Positions 33,233-42,309 of a DNA stretch of 64,000 nucleotides are shown piece after piece (position 1 is the stretch's first letter; every line of letters starts with the position of its first letter). The stretch lies in NCBI RefSeq assembly GCF_039536325.1, contig NZ_BAAAYO010000002.1, forward strand, positions 62,001-126,000, written 5' to 3'. The translations under genes and the position numbers were made by a program. A model generated the notes under the pieces. The model was given only the letters and a program-made list of their open reading frames with translations, did no database searches and was not told the DNA's origin. This DNA comes from Paenibacillus_AB hodogayensis (GTDB taxonomy: Bacteria > Bacillota > Bacilli > Paenibacillales > NBRC-103111).

Positions 33233-34849
33233 TTAATTCGTTTCGTACCAGGTTCCCAAAATATTTTTAAAACGATACAGGGTAAACGCGACCAGCACCT
33301 TGGTCGCAAGCGTGTTCGTTTTAATCGCAGCGTTATGTTCGATACTCGTATTCGCATTGATCGACAGTACATCCAGCGTCTGTCCGTTTACTCCGTTCGC
33401 AAAGCCCGTAACGGTCGTCGGGGCGGCGTTGTTAAAGCGGATAATGGCCCGGGCCGTCACATCCGGGTCGGTCGTTCCGCTAGCCGGGACGAATACCTGC
33501 TGGTTGAAGCTGCATTGCGGACCCGCGTAGCCGCTTATGCCATCAAACCATTTGGTCATCGCTTCATCATCCCTGTAGCCGATAACAAGCGTGTCTCCCG
33601 CTCCGTCGTACAAGCCGTACCGATGCGCCCACTTATCGTTGCTCGCATTGGCAGACGACTTGCAGTTCGTCATCTGGATGCCTGTAATACTTTGTCCGGG
33701 CTCGATTCTGAAATTGTCGAAGGTGTTGCTTTCATACCGGCTGTTACGGTGACCCCAACAGTTGGACAAGCGGTTTCTCCTTGGCGGAACATGGCTGGGA
33801 AGCTCCCGGCTGAACCACCAGCCGTGTCCGTAGTTGATATCCGCCCGGCAATTGACGAAGTTGTTGTCCGGACCGGCTACGTAGATCCCAATGTCCGCCC
33901 CCTCGAATACGCAATTGACAAACATGTTCGCGGACGCTTTCTCCAGCTTTACCGCACAATTCCACAAGTTCGTCGAATCGCCCGAATAATCCGCGCCGAT
34001 CTCCGTATTGGCGATCATATTATCGTGACCGCTCAGGCGAACCGCCCCCGTCCGTTCCGCAAAGGACGTTCCTCTTCGGCTGCCGCCGAATATTTTGCAA
34101 TTGTTCATTCGCAGCGTGCCGCCGGCCTTTTGCCAAACTGCCTCATTTTTGAACAGAAAAAAGTCGCAGCCGTTGATGATTACGCCTATGGAATTGTGCA
34201 AGACGATGCCCTGCGTATTTTTCGTACCGGTGGGTTGCAAGCCGACCAATGTAACGCCCTCGAATGTAACGTTTTCTATCGTATCCCCGGTCGAGTAGAA
34301 GATGTCTCCCTCGTCCCACGACTTAATGACTGCGCTCTTCCCTCTGGTTGAAAATCCCCACATGTTGTGACCCGGCCCGCGCAGCGTTATAAAGGAATAG
34401 AGCCGGACTCCGGTCGCTCTATAAACGCCTACAGGGAAGTAGATGCTCCCCCCGCCGACGCTGCGCATGTAGTCCACGGCGGCTTGCAGGGCGGCCGTGT
34501 CGTTGACAATGCCATCGCCGACCGCGCCGAAGTCTTTGACGCTGACCGATTCGCGCAATTTGTCGCCTACGGATCTTTCCGTCAGACTGGCATTCAGCCG
34601 GTAATAGATGTCATCGGCGCTGGAGGCTTCGTCGTATACAGCTCCTGTAACCGTTTGCTGGCCGAACGTGTTCGTCACCATCCCTCCGGACATGAAGGCC
34701 ACCCCCGATACGCCAAGAGAAGCCAGGAGCTTCCGGCGGCTGATCGGCTTTGCACCGATCGCTTCCTTGCGCATTTGCCCGGATTGCCCGCCTGTTGCCG
34801 AATCCGCCGATTGTCCTGGCTCGACCTGCTGCCCCTTTTCGTGATCCAT
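33233..34849 (-). CDS. Tat-type secreted pectate-lyase-fold protein
   Basis: 538 residues. A polar 35-residue leader is followed by SRRKLLASLGVSGVAF, a Tat signal, then KDFGAVGDGIVNDTAALQ and IYFPVGVYRATGV, the Pectate_lyase_3 start, and Asn-rich right-handed beta-helix coils (LRMNNCKIFGG, FVNCVFEGADIGIYV). The C-terminal 90 residues are a small beta domain. The ATG at 34849 is nine bases after GGGAGG; the ATG at 34858 abuts the site and is unlikely. Paralog of the downstream gene, with which it probably forms an operon together with the upstream SGNH hydrolase. Likely acts outside the cell on polysaccharide. Confidence 0.75.
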   Translation of the reverse strand: MDHEKGQQVEPGQSADSATGGQSGQMRKEAIGAKPISRRKLLASLGVSGVAFMSGGMVTNTFGQQTVTGAVYDEASSADDIYYRLNASLTERSVGDKLRESVSVKDFGAVGDGIVNDTAALQAAVDYMRSVGGGSIYFPVGVYRATGVRLYSFITLRGPGHNMWGFSTRGKSAVIKSWDEGDIFYSTGDTIENVTFEGVTLVGLQPTGTKNTQGIVLHNSIGVIINGCDFFLFKNEAVWQKAGGTLRMNNCKIFGGSRRGTSFAERTGAVRLSGHDNMIANTEIGADYSGDSTNLWNCAVKLEKASANMFVNCVFEGADIGIYVAGPDNNFVNCRADINYGHGWWFSRELPSHVPPRRNRLSNCWGHRNSRYESNTFDNFRIEPGQSITGIQMTNCKSSANASNDKWAHRYGLYDGAGDTLVIGYRDDEAMTKWFDGISGYAGPQCSFNQQVFVPASGTTDPDVTARAIIRFNNAAPTTVTGFANGVNGQTLDVLSINANTSIEHNAAIKTNTLATKVLVAFTLYRFKNILGTWYETN

Positions 34850-34890
34850 TTGATCCATCCTCCCGATTATTGAGTATTGTCATGCCCACA

Positions 34891-36735
34891 TCATTCCACA
34901 GCTTTGCCCGCCTTGTAATCCAACCATCTGGAAGCGGAGCTGGCCCCGTCATTGACAAATATTCCGGCACTGTTAACCGTGTTGAATTTGCTGCTTTCGG
35001 CAGCGGTCAACGTATAGCTTAAAAGTGCAACGTCATCGAATTTGACCGTAATCACACCGTCGTATTTAATGACCTCCACTTTGACGGGAACACCGGCTAC
35101 AATGGGTACATTGGCGGAAGTGACCGTCACATAGCCTCCCGAGTTGATGGCAAATAGCTTAACGCCGCCCCCGCCTCCCTTGTCGCCCCTAAGCATGAAG
35201 AAATCGCTTCTGCTGATGACGTTCCAGGCGAGCCCGGATTGGTAATTGGAGCGGAATTCGATATTCGCGGTCAAATGAAAATTGTTGCCGTCGGCAATGC
35301 GTCGTATGGCCATGCCCTGATATTTGGAGTTATACGCTTTGTTGGATTCGATCCCGAAGACCGGGAACTGCTCGAAGCCGTTCTCCATCTCCAACCAGCC
35401 GTCTCCCAAAGTCGTCGCGTTCGCGCGGTCGAACGAATCATAATCGCTTGCTGGCATAGGCGCATCCGTACCGCTTACGGTTATCGGTATAAAGGGTATG
35501 CTACCGGTATTGCCCAGTGCCTTGATAACATCCGTATAAATAGCGGATGAAACGGTGTCGTACGCCAGCGGACCTTTCAGATGCGACCCGTCTTTCGTAA
35601 GCAAGGGCTTCCATTTGCCCGTTCGTTGTCCGTCCGGCAGCCTGTACTCCACAGGAGATAGCGTATCGAATACACCGGATACGGGGGATGGAGCGGAGCT
35701 TAGCCATTCCACGACTTTTTCCCAGTTCCCCCCAGGTCCGTAGACCGCATTCAGCGTTTGACCGTTCAAATCGACCCAACTGTTCGAACTCGTCGTACGG
35801 GGCATCGGGAGACAAACGTATATTTTGATGCCTTGAACATGCATTTGGTTAAACAACTGCATCAGATTACTTTTTATCGTTTCAAACGAATGGCCGGAAT
35901 TGAGGTCGTTGGAGGTAACGTACAATAAAACGGCGTCAGCGTACTTTAACAGGGACAGACGGGGGAAGGTAATATGCTGCAGTATTTCTCCGCCCTTGGC
36001 CACTTTAAAATAAGGAAGCTTTCCTTCGAGTGCGGCCGCGCCGAGACCTCTCCAGTTATCGTTGGTTCCCGCAAATGTGGAGCTGCCGTAAATCCCTACG
36101 GTTGGAAGCCAGCTATCCTTGCTGACCGTGCCCAGAACACCGACAGGGCTGTAGCCCGCTATGGCAGCCGAGCCGGGAGGAAACGTCCGGGACGTGTAAT
36201 CCAGACTGCCCGATGCGGAGCCGGCCACGTACTCGAGCGCCTGATTGCCTACAGGCCATTCTCCGCCTGGCGGCACCTCCACTCTCGTTTGAACGACGAT
36301 TTTGTCGCCCGCCTTGACATATACCCCGATCGGATCGGTTAATACATCCGCGCCCGGGTCCACTACGACTTGCCGGCTTCCCTGGAAATGCACCGGATAA
36401 AACGTCGCCGAACCGATAATCTGGAAGCCGATCTTCAGCGTCAAACTGTTTTTGCCGATTTTATCTCCGTAATAGTTGGTCAGGATGAATTGCAAATTGG
36501 TTGCATCTTGCAAGACGGTATAGGTATCCTTGAAGTAAGCGAACGTTTCCCCGCTTACAACGCCGGAGTTTATGCCGCCGTTATTGCTTGGGGAGGTGGC
36601 CACAATCGATCGTTTCGCAGAGCCATAATCTTGTTGGGCTGCTATCTCATTCGGGAATAAGTAACTTTTTGCTCCCAGAACAAGTACGCTAAACAGCGCG
36701 AATAAGCCAAGCATTCCAGCCCATCTTTTCAACAT
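34891..36735 (-). CDS. Secreted SGNH/GDSL-type hydrolase with C-terminal beta-sandwich
   Basis: 614 residues. Signal peptide or signal anchor at residues 7-25. SGNH blocks are readable: the nucleophile Ser in VGIYGSSTFAG, Asn in LYVTSNDLNSG, and the catalytic Asp/His in LTKDGSHLKG. The last about 180 residues (DSFDRANATTLGDGWLEMEN onward) form a concanavalin/LamG-like sandwich that may bind glycans. SGNH enzymes of this kind remove acyl groups from polysaccharides. GGGAGG precedes the ATG. First gene of the minus-strand group with the beta-helix proteins, divergent from the GH31-AraC gene. Confidence 0.75.
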   Translation of the reverse strand: MLKRWAGMLGLFALFSVLVLGAKSYLFPNEIAAQQDYGSAKRSIVATSPSNNGGINSGVVSGETFAYFKDTYTVLQDATNLQFILTNYYGDKIGKNSLTLKIGFQIIGSATFYPVHFQGSRQVVVDPGADVLTDPIGVYVKAGDKIVVQTRVEVPPGGEWPVGNQALEYVAGSASGSLDYTSRTFPPGSAAIAGYSPVGVLGTVSKDSWLPTVGIYGSSTFAGTNDNWRGLGAAALEGKLPYFKVAKGGEILQHITFPRLSLLKYADAVLLYVTSNDLNSGHSFETIKSNLMQLFNQMHVQGIKIYVCLPMPRTTSSNSWVDLNGQTLNAVYGPGGNWEKVVEWLSSAPSPVSGVFDTLSPVEYRLPDGQRTGKWKPLLTKDGSHLKGPLAYDTVSSAIYTDVIKALGNTGSIPFIPITVSGTDAPMPASDYDSFDRANATTLGDGWLEMENGFEQFPVFGIESNKAYNSKYQGMAIRRIADGNNFHLTANIEFRSNYQSGLAWNVISRSDFFMLRGDKGGGGGVKLFAINSGGYVTVTSANVPIVAGVPVKVEVIKYDGVITVKFDDVALLSYTLTAAESSKFNTVNSAGIFVNDGASSASRWLDYKAGKAVE

Positions 36736-36983
36736 CTCTACCTCCCTGTAAAATGAATAGTTTCCGAATTCATAGTGCCATCGTTATTCGAAACGACTGA
36801 AATTCCCCCCTTTATCCGGTATGGTTTAATTGTATAAGGCATAATCCTTGTATTCTAGGTTCATCGATTGCATGTTACGGTACGTGGATGACTGTTGTTG
36901 ATCCGCTATGGTATGATAATTGCACCCATACATGACAGCGTTTTCATTACATCGCAAACAAGCAGCAGCTGAGGAGGGATTGA

Positions 36984-39953
36984 TTGTCTACCGTACCCGC
37001 CCCTATTCAATTCCGCGCTTTGAACGGCAACTACGTTCGCATTCAGCCTGCGGCCGCGCATACGTTTCGCATCAGGACGAGCGTTCGGGACGAATTCCCG
37101 GAGCCTCCGCTGAACCGATACGGGATTTTGCGCTGCTCCGCGTATCCGGCCGACTATACCCTGAACGAAGATGGATCCGCCCTGTTCATAAAAACATCCG
37201 AAGCGACGCTCCAGGCAGACAAACGGGACGGAACCATCCGGCTTATGCGTTCGGATGGACGGATGCTGCTCCAAGGCGCCGTTAGCTTGCAAAGTTCCGC
37301 CCAAGGATTCACGGCACAGTTTGGCTTGACCGAGGGGGAGAAACTATACGGGCTCGGGGACGAATCCCGATCCTGCATCCAGCACAGAGGCCGTCTCGCC
37401 GACATGCGGGTGTCCCCGCATCAATCGCGCGTACCGATTCCATTTTTAATGAGCAGTAGAGGTTGGGGCATGCTGGTCAATTCGGTTTGGCGGCAAACCA
37501 TCGATATCGGCTATTCGATTCCGGATCAATTGCGCATCGAATGCGAGGGCGGCGAGCCCGATTATTACCTGTTCGCCGGGGAGCGCTACGAACACATTCT
37601 CGACCGGTATACCGACATTGCCGGCAAGCCGGTATTACTGCCGAAATGGGCTTACGGGCTGACCTTCACCTGCAACCAGCAGGCCAACGCTCGGGAAGTC
37701 GTGGAGGATGCGCTGAACTTCCGCAGGGAAGAAATCCCCTGCGATATGATCGGTCTGGAGCCCGGCTGGATGGAGAAACATTACGATCACTCCACGGACA
37801 AAAACTGGCATCCCGAACGATTTTCTATCCCGCCATGGGCATCGAGAAGCCCGCGGACGTTTCTGGGCGCGCTGGACCGGCTTAACTTCAAGCTAAGTTT
37901 ATGGCTTTGCTGCAATTACGATCTGAGCCTTCACGAGGAGCGTCTCCTATCCGGCGATGTCCAATCCGGCGACGGAGAGGAGGAAATATGGTACGATCAT
38001 TTGCGCAAATTTGTTGACCAAGGAGTTTCGGCGTTCAAGCTGGACGGAAGCCATATGCCGATTGCCCGTCCCAACCGAAAATGGGGGAACGGGATGAGCC
38101 CCGAGGAAATTCATAACCTTTACCCGCTTCTGCTCTTCAAACAGATGCAGGAAGGGTACCGGGAGCAGACCGGCCGCCGGGCAATGATGTACGCCATGAC
38201 CGGTTATACGGGCTTGCAGCAATATGCCGCGACGTGGGCGGGGTCCTCGAACAAGGGCGCCAAATCGCTCGTGTCCTTGCTAAATCACAGCTTGTCCGGG
38301 CATGTCCACACGACCAGCGACATGGAGCCCCATTCCCCGGCGGGCATTCATTTCGGTTTTTTACAGCCTTGGTCCCACCTGAACAATTTCGCTTACTGGC
38401 AGCATCCGTGCATGCTGGATCCGGCATTGCTGCGTCTGTTCCGGGCATACGCCAAGCTCCGCTACAGCCTGATCCCGTACATCTATTCCGCAGCTCACGT
38501 TGCCGCGGAAACGGGAATGCCCATCCTTCGAGCGATGCCTCTTTGCTTTCCGGATGACGCAAGGTCGGACGAATTGCTGAACCACTATATGCTTGGCGGA
38601 TCCTTTCTGGTAGCGGCCTTCACGAATAAAGTCTATTTGCCGGAGGGAACGTGGATCGATTACTGGACGAACGAACGACACACCGGTCCCAAGGAGCTTC
38701 TCTATACAGCGCCCGACCATGCGGGAGGTCCACTATTCGCGAGAGCGGGTTCCATCATTCCCGTCTGGCCCGAAATGAATTCCATCGAAGAAGGGGTTCC
38801 GGAACGGATCGGTCTGCACGTTTACCCGCATGGATGGAGCGAATATACCCTTTATGAAGATGATGGAGTCACTTACGGCTACTTAAACCGGGAATTGTCG
38901 AAAACGAACATTTGCGTCAGGGCGGAGAACGGGAATGTCGCGATTCGTATCGAGCCGAGAGAAGGCCATTTTCAAGGCATGCCCCGAATACGCAGCTACG
39001 CTGTGTATATCCACTTGGAAGCGAAGCCGATTCGGGTATTCGTCAATAGTCAATCGTTGCCGGAACGGATCGCTACGCCGGGAAATGAAGGGGAGGATAC
39101 AACCTGGCATTTTGATCGGGATTCGTGGCAGGTTCATCTATTCGTGGCGGAGGCCCCGGAAGGTCGAGATGAACTTCGGATCGAGCTGATAACCGACGCG
39201 GCCGCAACCCGAGCAAACGCCAGGACATCCGGTCTGGAGCAAGCGCAGCGGAAACCATTCGTGTCCGAAGACCGCACGATCGGAAGAAGTGTCGGAGCAT
39301 GGGAGAACCAGCTGGAAATCAGCCTTCTGGCGGGAAACTTGCACAAAGCTCAAGAGACGCTGCAATTGATATGGAACAGCCGTCCGGACGTTGCCGGCAG
39401 CGACAACCGGACACGCGAATATTTGTTGAACATGGGCGGGGTGTTCTTGCACATAGCCGAAAGGAGAGGATGGAAGCTTGAGGAAGTTGCCCGAGACGAT
39501 TATATGGATCTGTTGAATTTGCCGGGCATGACTTTAAGCGACGGCACTTACTCCCTTCTGCGGCGTGTTTTACAGAGATTCGTCGATTACTCCGGCACGG
39601 CGCATATTGCATCTGCCCCTATTCTGATCAAGCAAGTCATTGCCCTTGTCGAGCAGGAGCCGGATCGGGAGCTTACCCTTCAATACGTCGCGGCACGACT
39701 GCACGTGAACTCGTCCCACCTGAGCCGCTTGTTCAAAAGAGAGCTGGGCAAGCCCTTCTCTGCCTATATGTCGGAGAAAAAGATGCTGTTGGCCAAACAA
39801 ATGCTGCTCGCCGGCAACCGGATAGTCGATGTCACCGTTGCGCTTGGCTATAAAGATTACAGTCATTTTATTCGCGTCTTTCGCAAATATTGGGGGATCA
39901 CTCCGGGGGAATTGATTGCTCCGATCAAAAAAAGCAAACGATTCGATATATAG
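36984..39953 (+). CDS. GH31 glycosidase domain fused to AraC-type DNA-binding domain
   Basis: 989 residues, beginning at a TTG preceded by GAGGAGG (36971-36977). Residues about 1-700 are GH31: YGLGDESRS, then PKWAYGLTF, the nucleophile Asp354 in FKLDGSHM, and LNHSLSGHVHTTSDM in the acid/base region. The acid/base Asp expected in WxGD is Ser421 here (TWAGSSN). Residues about 885-985 are an AraC helix-turn-helix pair (LQYVAARLHVNSSHLSRLFK; ALGYKDYSHFIRVFRKYWG). No signal peptide, so cytoplasmic. A regulator that uses an inactivated or weakened glycosidase domain as its sugar sensor is the simplest reading. It is divergent from the SGNH/beta-helix genes, its likely targets. Confidence 0.85.
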   Translation: MSTVPAPIQFRALNGNYVRIQPAAAHTFRIRTSVRDEFPEPPLNRYGILRCSAYPADYTLNEDGSALFIKTSEATLQADKRDGTIRLMRSDGRMLLQGAVSLQSSAQGFTAQFGLTEGEKLYGLGDESRSCIQHRGRLADMRVSPHQSRVPIPFLMSSRGWGMLVNSVWRQTIDIGYSIPDQLRIECEGGEPDYYLFAGERYEHILDRYTDIAGKPVLLPKWAYGLTFTCNQQANAREVVEDALNFRREEIPCDMIGLEPGWMEKHYDHSTDKNWHPERFSIPPWASRSPRTFLGALDRLNFKLSLWLCCNYDLSLHEERLLSGDVQSGDGEEEIWYDHLRKFVDQGVSAFKLDGSHMPIARPNRKWGNGMSPEEIHNLYPLLLFKQMQEGYREQTGRRAMMYAMTGYTGLQQYAATWAGSSNKGAKSLVSLLNHSLSGHVHTTSDMEPHSPAGIHFGFLQPWSHLNNFAYWQHPCMLDPALLRLFRAYAKLRYSLIPYIYSAAHVAAETGMPILRAMPLCFPDDARSDELLNHYMLGGSFLVAAFTNKVYLPEGTWIDYWTNERHTGPKELLYTAPDHAGGPLFARAGSIIPVWPEMNSIEEGVPERIGLHVYPHGWSEYTLYEDDGVTYGYLNRELSKTNICVRAENGNVAIRIEPREGHFQGMPRIRSYAVYIHLEAKPIRVFVNSQSLPERIATPGNEGEDTTWHFDRDSWQVHLFVAEAPEGRDELRIELITDAAATRANARTSGLEQAQRKPFVSEDRTIGRSVGAWENQLEISLLAGNLHKAQETLQLIWNSRPDVAGSDNRTREYLLNMGGVFLHIAERRGWKLEEVARDDYMDLLNLPGMTLSDGTYSLLRRVLQRFVDYSGTAHIASAPILIKQVIALVEQEPDRELTLQYVAARLHVNSSHLSRLFKRELGKPFSAYMSEKKMLLAKQMLLAGNRIVDVTVALGYKDYSHFIRVFRKYWGITPGELIAPIKKSKRFDI

Positions 39954-40034
39954 CGTCGAGCCTAACTAGGAGACCAGAACGCTTCCTTGCGAATGGGCCG
40001 GTCAGCCAGCCCCCCTTCGGCAAATGACAAGATT

Positions 40035-40064
40035 AAAAAAGAGCGGGCCTTATGGCCCCCTCTC
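40035..40064 (-). terminator. Intrinsic terminator for the YunC-like gene
   Basis: On the minus strand a GC-rich stem (GGGGGCC / GGCCCGC region closing GAG/CTC) is followed by six T residues. It lies about 20 bases after the YunC-like stop codon. Confidence 0.85.
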
Positions 40065-40084
40065 CAGCCTTCCGCGGTTCAAGC

Positions 40085-40384
40085 CTACATCAGCATCAAC
40101 GCATCCCGCCCCTTCATTCCCGGATGAATGCCTAGAGCGACCGCCTCGTGCGTAACCGATTCGAGTGGGGCTTCGAGCAGCTGCTCCAGCGTACGCACGC
40201 CTACGGCGCGTCCGGCGACGATACCGCGGTCCTTTAGCCGTTCGTTCAGCAGCCCTACGTCCAATGCCCCGCACATAATGTAGCCTTTGTCGGTCGATAC
40301 GGCGATGAGCGTCGTTTTCGGCAGCTCTACGGTGACGCCGATAACCGTTCGGCCTTCGATCACTATCGGTTTTACCTCCATCAT
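40085..40384 (-). CDS. yunC: YunC family protein (DUF1805)
   Basis: 99 residues, the full length of the family. Recognised from KPIVIEGRTVIGVTVELPKT, GYIMCGALDVGLLNERLKDR and the VGVRTLEQLLEAPLESVT segment. YunC has a solved alpha/beta structure but no established biochemical role. GGGAG lies upstream of the two adjacent ATG codons. It is a single-gene unit with its own terminator. Confidence 0.85.
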   Translation of the reverse strand: MMEVKPIVIEGRTVIGVTVELPKTTLIAVSTDKGYIMCGALDVGLLNERLKDRGIVAGRAVGVRTLEQLLEAPLESVTHEAVALGIHPGMKGRDALMLM

Positions 40385-40537
40385 GGTCGGACGTTCTCCC
40401 TTCGCTTCGTAGTCAATACCACTATATGCATGCCCAGCCGGGGAAGTCCGGTCGTTTGCCCAAGCTGCGCGGGGATGTTTACGCCATGCTCTTCTCGCGG
40501 GATCAAAAAGGTCGGGCTCTACTTTTCCGTTTCGTTT

Positions 40538-40569
40538 TGTTATAATAAGACGACCGAAGACCTATTGAA
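40538..40569 (+). promoter_or_regulatory. Extended -10 promoter for the 192-residue hypothetical gene
   Basis: TG-t-TATAAT (40538-40546) is a perfect extended -10; a clear -35 is absent. GACCTATTGAA (40559-40569) follows at the same distance as in the relic copy at 28979-29010. The start codon is 19 bases further on. Confidence 0.65.
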
Positions 40570-40587
40570 AACTCAGGAAGTGAGCTC

Positions 40588-41166
40588 ATGGAACCACGTA
40601 AACCGGCATTTGAAAGGAAGAAGCATCTGTTTCGCTTAGAGATTATGATCGAAGAATCGACCCACACGCTGGCATTGGCTTCGTTGCTGCAAGCATTGAA
40701 TCATCCGAAGGTCGACGATTTCCGCATATTGGACGGTATGCAATTCGGGAAAGCGATCGAACAGATCGTACAGACTTCCAAGCCGCAGCCGTTCGCTATT
40801 CCACAAAATCAGACCGTTCCGGCAAAAAACGGCTTAGATACGCGTCAGCAGCAGCCAAGCCGCAAAGAAAACGGGGATTCTTCCCGGAAGCAGGGAAGCT
40901 TCGTCTCTCCGGATCAGCGGCAGAGCCCTCCTCCGTCGCCCGTCAATGCCGAAGGCGGAACGCTCAATCTGCAAAATTTGCTCCATTTGCAAGAAAGCGG
41001 GACGCTCGTACGGATTACGGCGGTCAAAGAAAAAGGAGTAAAGCTGAGCATCCCTTGCCGCATTCTCAATTTTGACAGCTCTGCCCAGCAGTTGACGATT
41101 TACCACGTCGACGAGAAAAAAGTGTACTCGTTCAATCTAAACGAAATCGAAGATATTGTCTTGTAG
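40588..41166 (+). CDS. Hypothetical protein
   Basis: 192 residues. The N-terminal 70 (LEIMIEESTHTLALASLLQA, then DGMQFGKAIEQIV) look helical; residues about 75-125 are Gln/Pro/Ser-rich and disordered; the C-terminal 65 (TLVRITAVKEKGVKLSIPC, RILNFD, VYSFNLNEIEDIVL) look like a small beta domain of the SH3/OB kind. No known family comes to mind. No signal peptide or membrane segment. The ATG has GGAAGTGAG upstream. Own promoter and terminator, so a monocistronic unit. Confidence 0.65.
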   Translation: MEPRKPAFERKKHLFRLEIMIEESTHTLALASLLQALNHPKVDDFRILDGMQFGKAIEQIVQTSKPQPFAIPQNQTVPAKNGLDTRQQQPSRKENGDSSRKQGSFVSPDQRQSPPPSPVNAEGGTLNLQNLLHLQESGTLVRITAVKEKGVKLSIPCRILNFDSSAQQLTIYHVDEKKVYSFNLNEIEDIVL

Positions 41167-41170
41167 CGCA

Positions 41171-41221
41171 AACAGGGACCGCCCCGCGAAGTTCGCCGAC
41201 TTCTGCGGGACCGTCCCTGTT
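41171..41221. terminator. Bidirectional terminator between hypothetical and coat genes
   Basis: A 9-bp stem (AACAGGGAC / GTCCCTGTT) with an inner CCGC/GCGG pairing, followed by TTTG on the plus strand and by TTTGCG on the minus strand. It separates two convergent genes. Confidence 0.8.
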
Positions 41222-41242
41222 TTGTTGGCTGTTAGCCGAATG

Positions 41243-41845
41243 TTAGTTGTACTGCGGGTGACCCGCTGTCGAAAATCCCTGATTGAAGGACATCGCCGCG
41301 AACGGAACGCCCGGTTGAGCCTGCTTTCCGGCAGCCGACAGCTTTTGCTGAACGAATTGGGATGTTTTCTGCCCGGACTGGGTATACTGCTTGGACTGCT
41401 TGTCAACTTCCTGGCGCAACGCCGGGGAAGACGTATTGTACATGTTCAACTGGCTCATCAACTGATACAGCTGCCCTTGCGAGTTGAGCGTTTCGTTCAG
41501 CAGTTGGGTAAACATTTGCCGGACCGCCGGGCAGTTCGATTCGGTGGCGGCCGTCGTATATTCGCGGCAAGTCCGTTTCAGATCGCACAGGATCGTATAC
41601 AGCAAATCCTGGTCCTCCATGAACGTAGCATTTTGCTGTTGCTGTTGAGATTGCTGGTTGGATTGCTGCTGCCATTGCTGCTGGAGCTGGGGAGCGGCAT
41701 GCTGCTGCTGATAGTTGGGCTGGTGCTGGGAAGCCTGCTGCCATTGCGCGCTGGCCTGTTGCTGTTGCTGCTGCCATGTCTGGGGCGTCATTTGCCGGGA
41801 TTGCTGCCCGGGTTGTCTTGTTTGCTGTTGCGTTCCCGTATACAT
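41243..41845 (-). CDS. Gln-rich spore coat protein (CotF family)
   Basis: 200 residues. The first about 75 residues are more than half Gln with no stable fold expected. The next about 65 (FMEDQDLLYTILCDLKRTCR, EYTTAATESNCPAVRQMFTQ, LLNETLNSQGQLYQLMSQLN) match the Coat F four-helix domain of spore coat and coat-associated proteins. The tail is Ser/Gln-rich. Expected to be made in the mother cell and laid on the spore. The neighbour encoded just upstream is a second, minimal coat-F-like protein, and the pair probably form an operon. Confidence 0.75.
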   Translation of the reverse strand: MYTGTQQQTRQPGQQSRQMTPQTWQQQQQQASAQWQQASQHQPNYQQQHAAPQLQQQWQQQSNQQSQQQQQNATFMEDQDLLYTILCDLKRTCREYTTAATESNCPAVRQMFTQLLNETLNSQGQLYQLMSQLNMYNTSSPALRQEVDKQSKQYTQSGQKTSQFVQQKLSAAGKQAQPGVPFAAMSFNQGFSTAGHPQYN

Positions 41846-41867
41846 CGTTTGGACCTCCTCCTTCTTC

Positions 41868-42110
41868 TTAGTTCGCCGCCGGTTGCTGGGGCGCCAGATT
41901 CATATGCTGCTGCAGGCTGCCGAGCAGCGTCTGGTAATGTTTCTCTTGCGTATGAAGAATGTTCAGACAGCTATCTTTGATCACCTGATTTTTGGTCTCG
42001 GAAGCTGTAGCGGCCAGCTGCTTGATCAGCAAATCTTCGTTGGACATCGAATCCGCCACATATTCCAACTCCTTGGCGGTTAACGGCTTCATTCCTTGAT
42101 TCATTTGCAT
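41868..42110 (-). CDS. Small CotF-like spore coat protein
   Basis: 80 residues: MNQGMKPLTAKELEYVADSM then NEDLLIKQLAATASET and CLNILHTQEKHYQTLLGSL, a helical hairpin like the coat-F half-domain found in B. subtilis YhjQ-type and CotF-type proteins. It precedes the Gln-rich coat gene by 22 bases on the same strand. Likely a partner in coat assembly. Confidence 0.7.
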   Translation of the reverse strand: MQMNQGMKPLTAKELEYVADSMSNEDLLIKQLAATASETKNQVIKDSCLNILHTQEKHYQTLLGSLQQHMNLAPQQPAAN

Positions 42111-42309
42111 GTATCCTCCCTTCTCATTCCTGCTAAGAGCTTAGCTCTCTCGACGATTACATTTCCCCAACGCCTTCCCTCTTATGTATGAATGGCCTGA
42201 CACTTGGCGCACATACTATGTACACATTCCACGGGCCAACCGTTTATTTGCGCCTGTTATTGATTCGCGTACATAGGGTAAATACATTCTAAAACGAGGT
42301 TGAAACGTT

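Noticed and set aside
41156..41980. Leu-rich plus-strand frame
   Set aside because: It is the reverse complement of the Gln-rich coat gene; Leu and Cys runs come from CAG-rich DNA.
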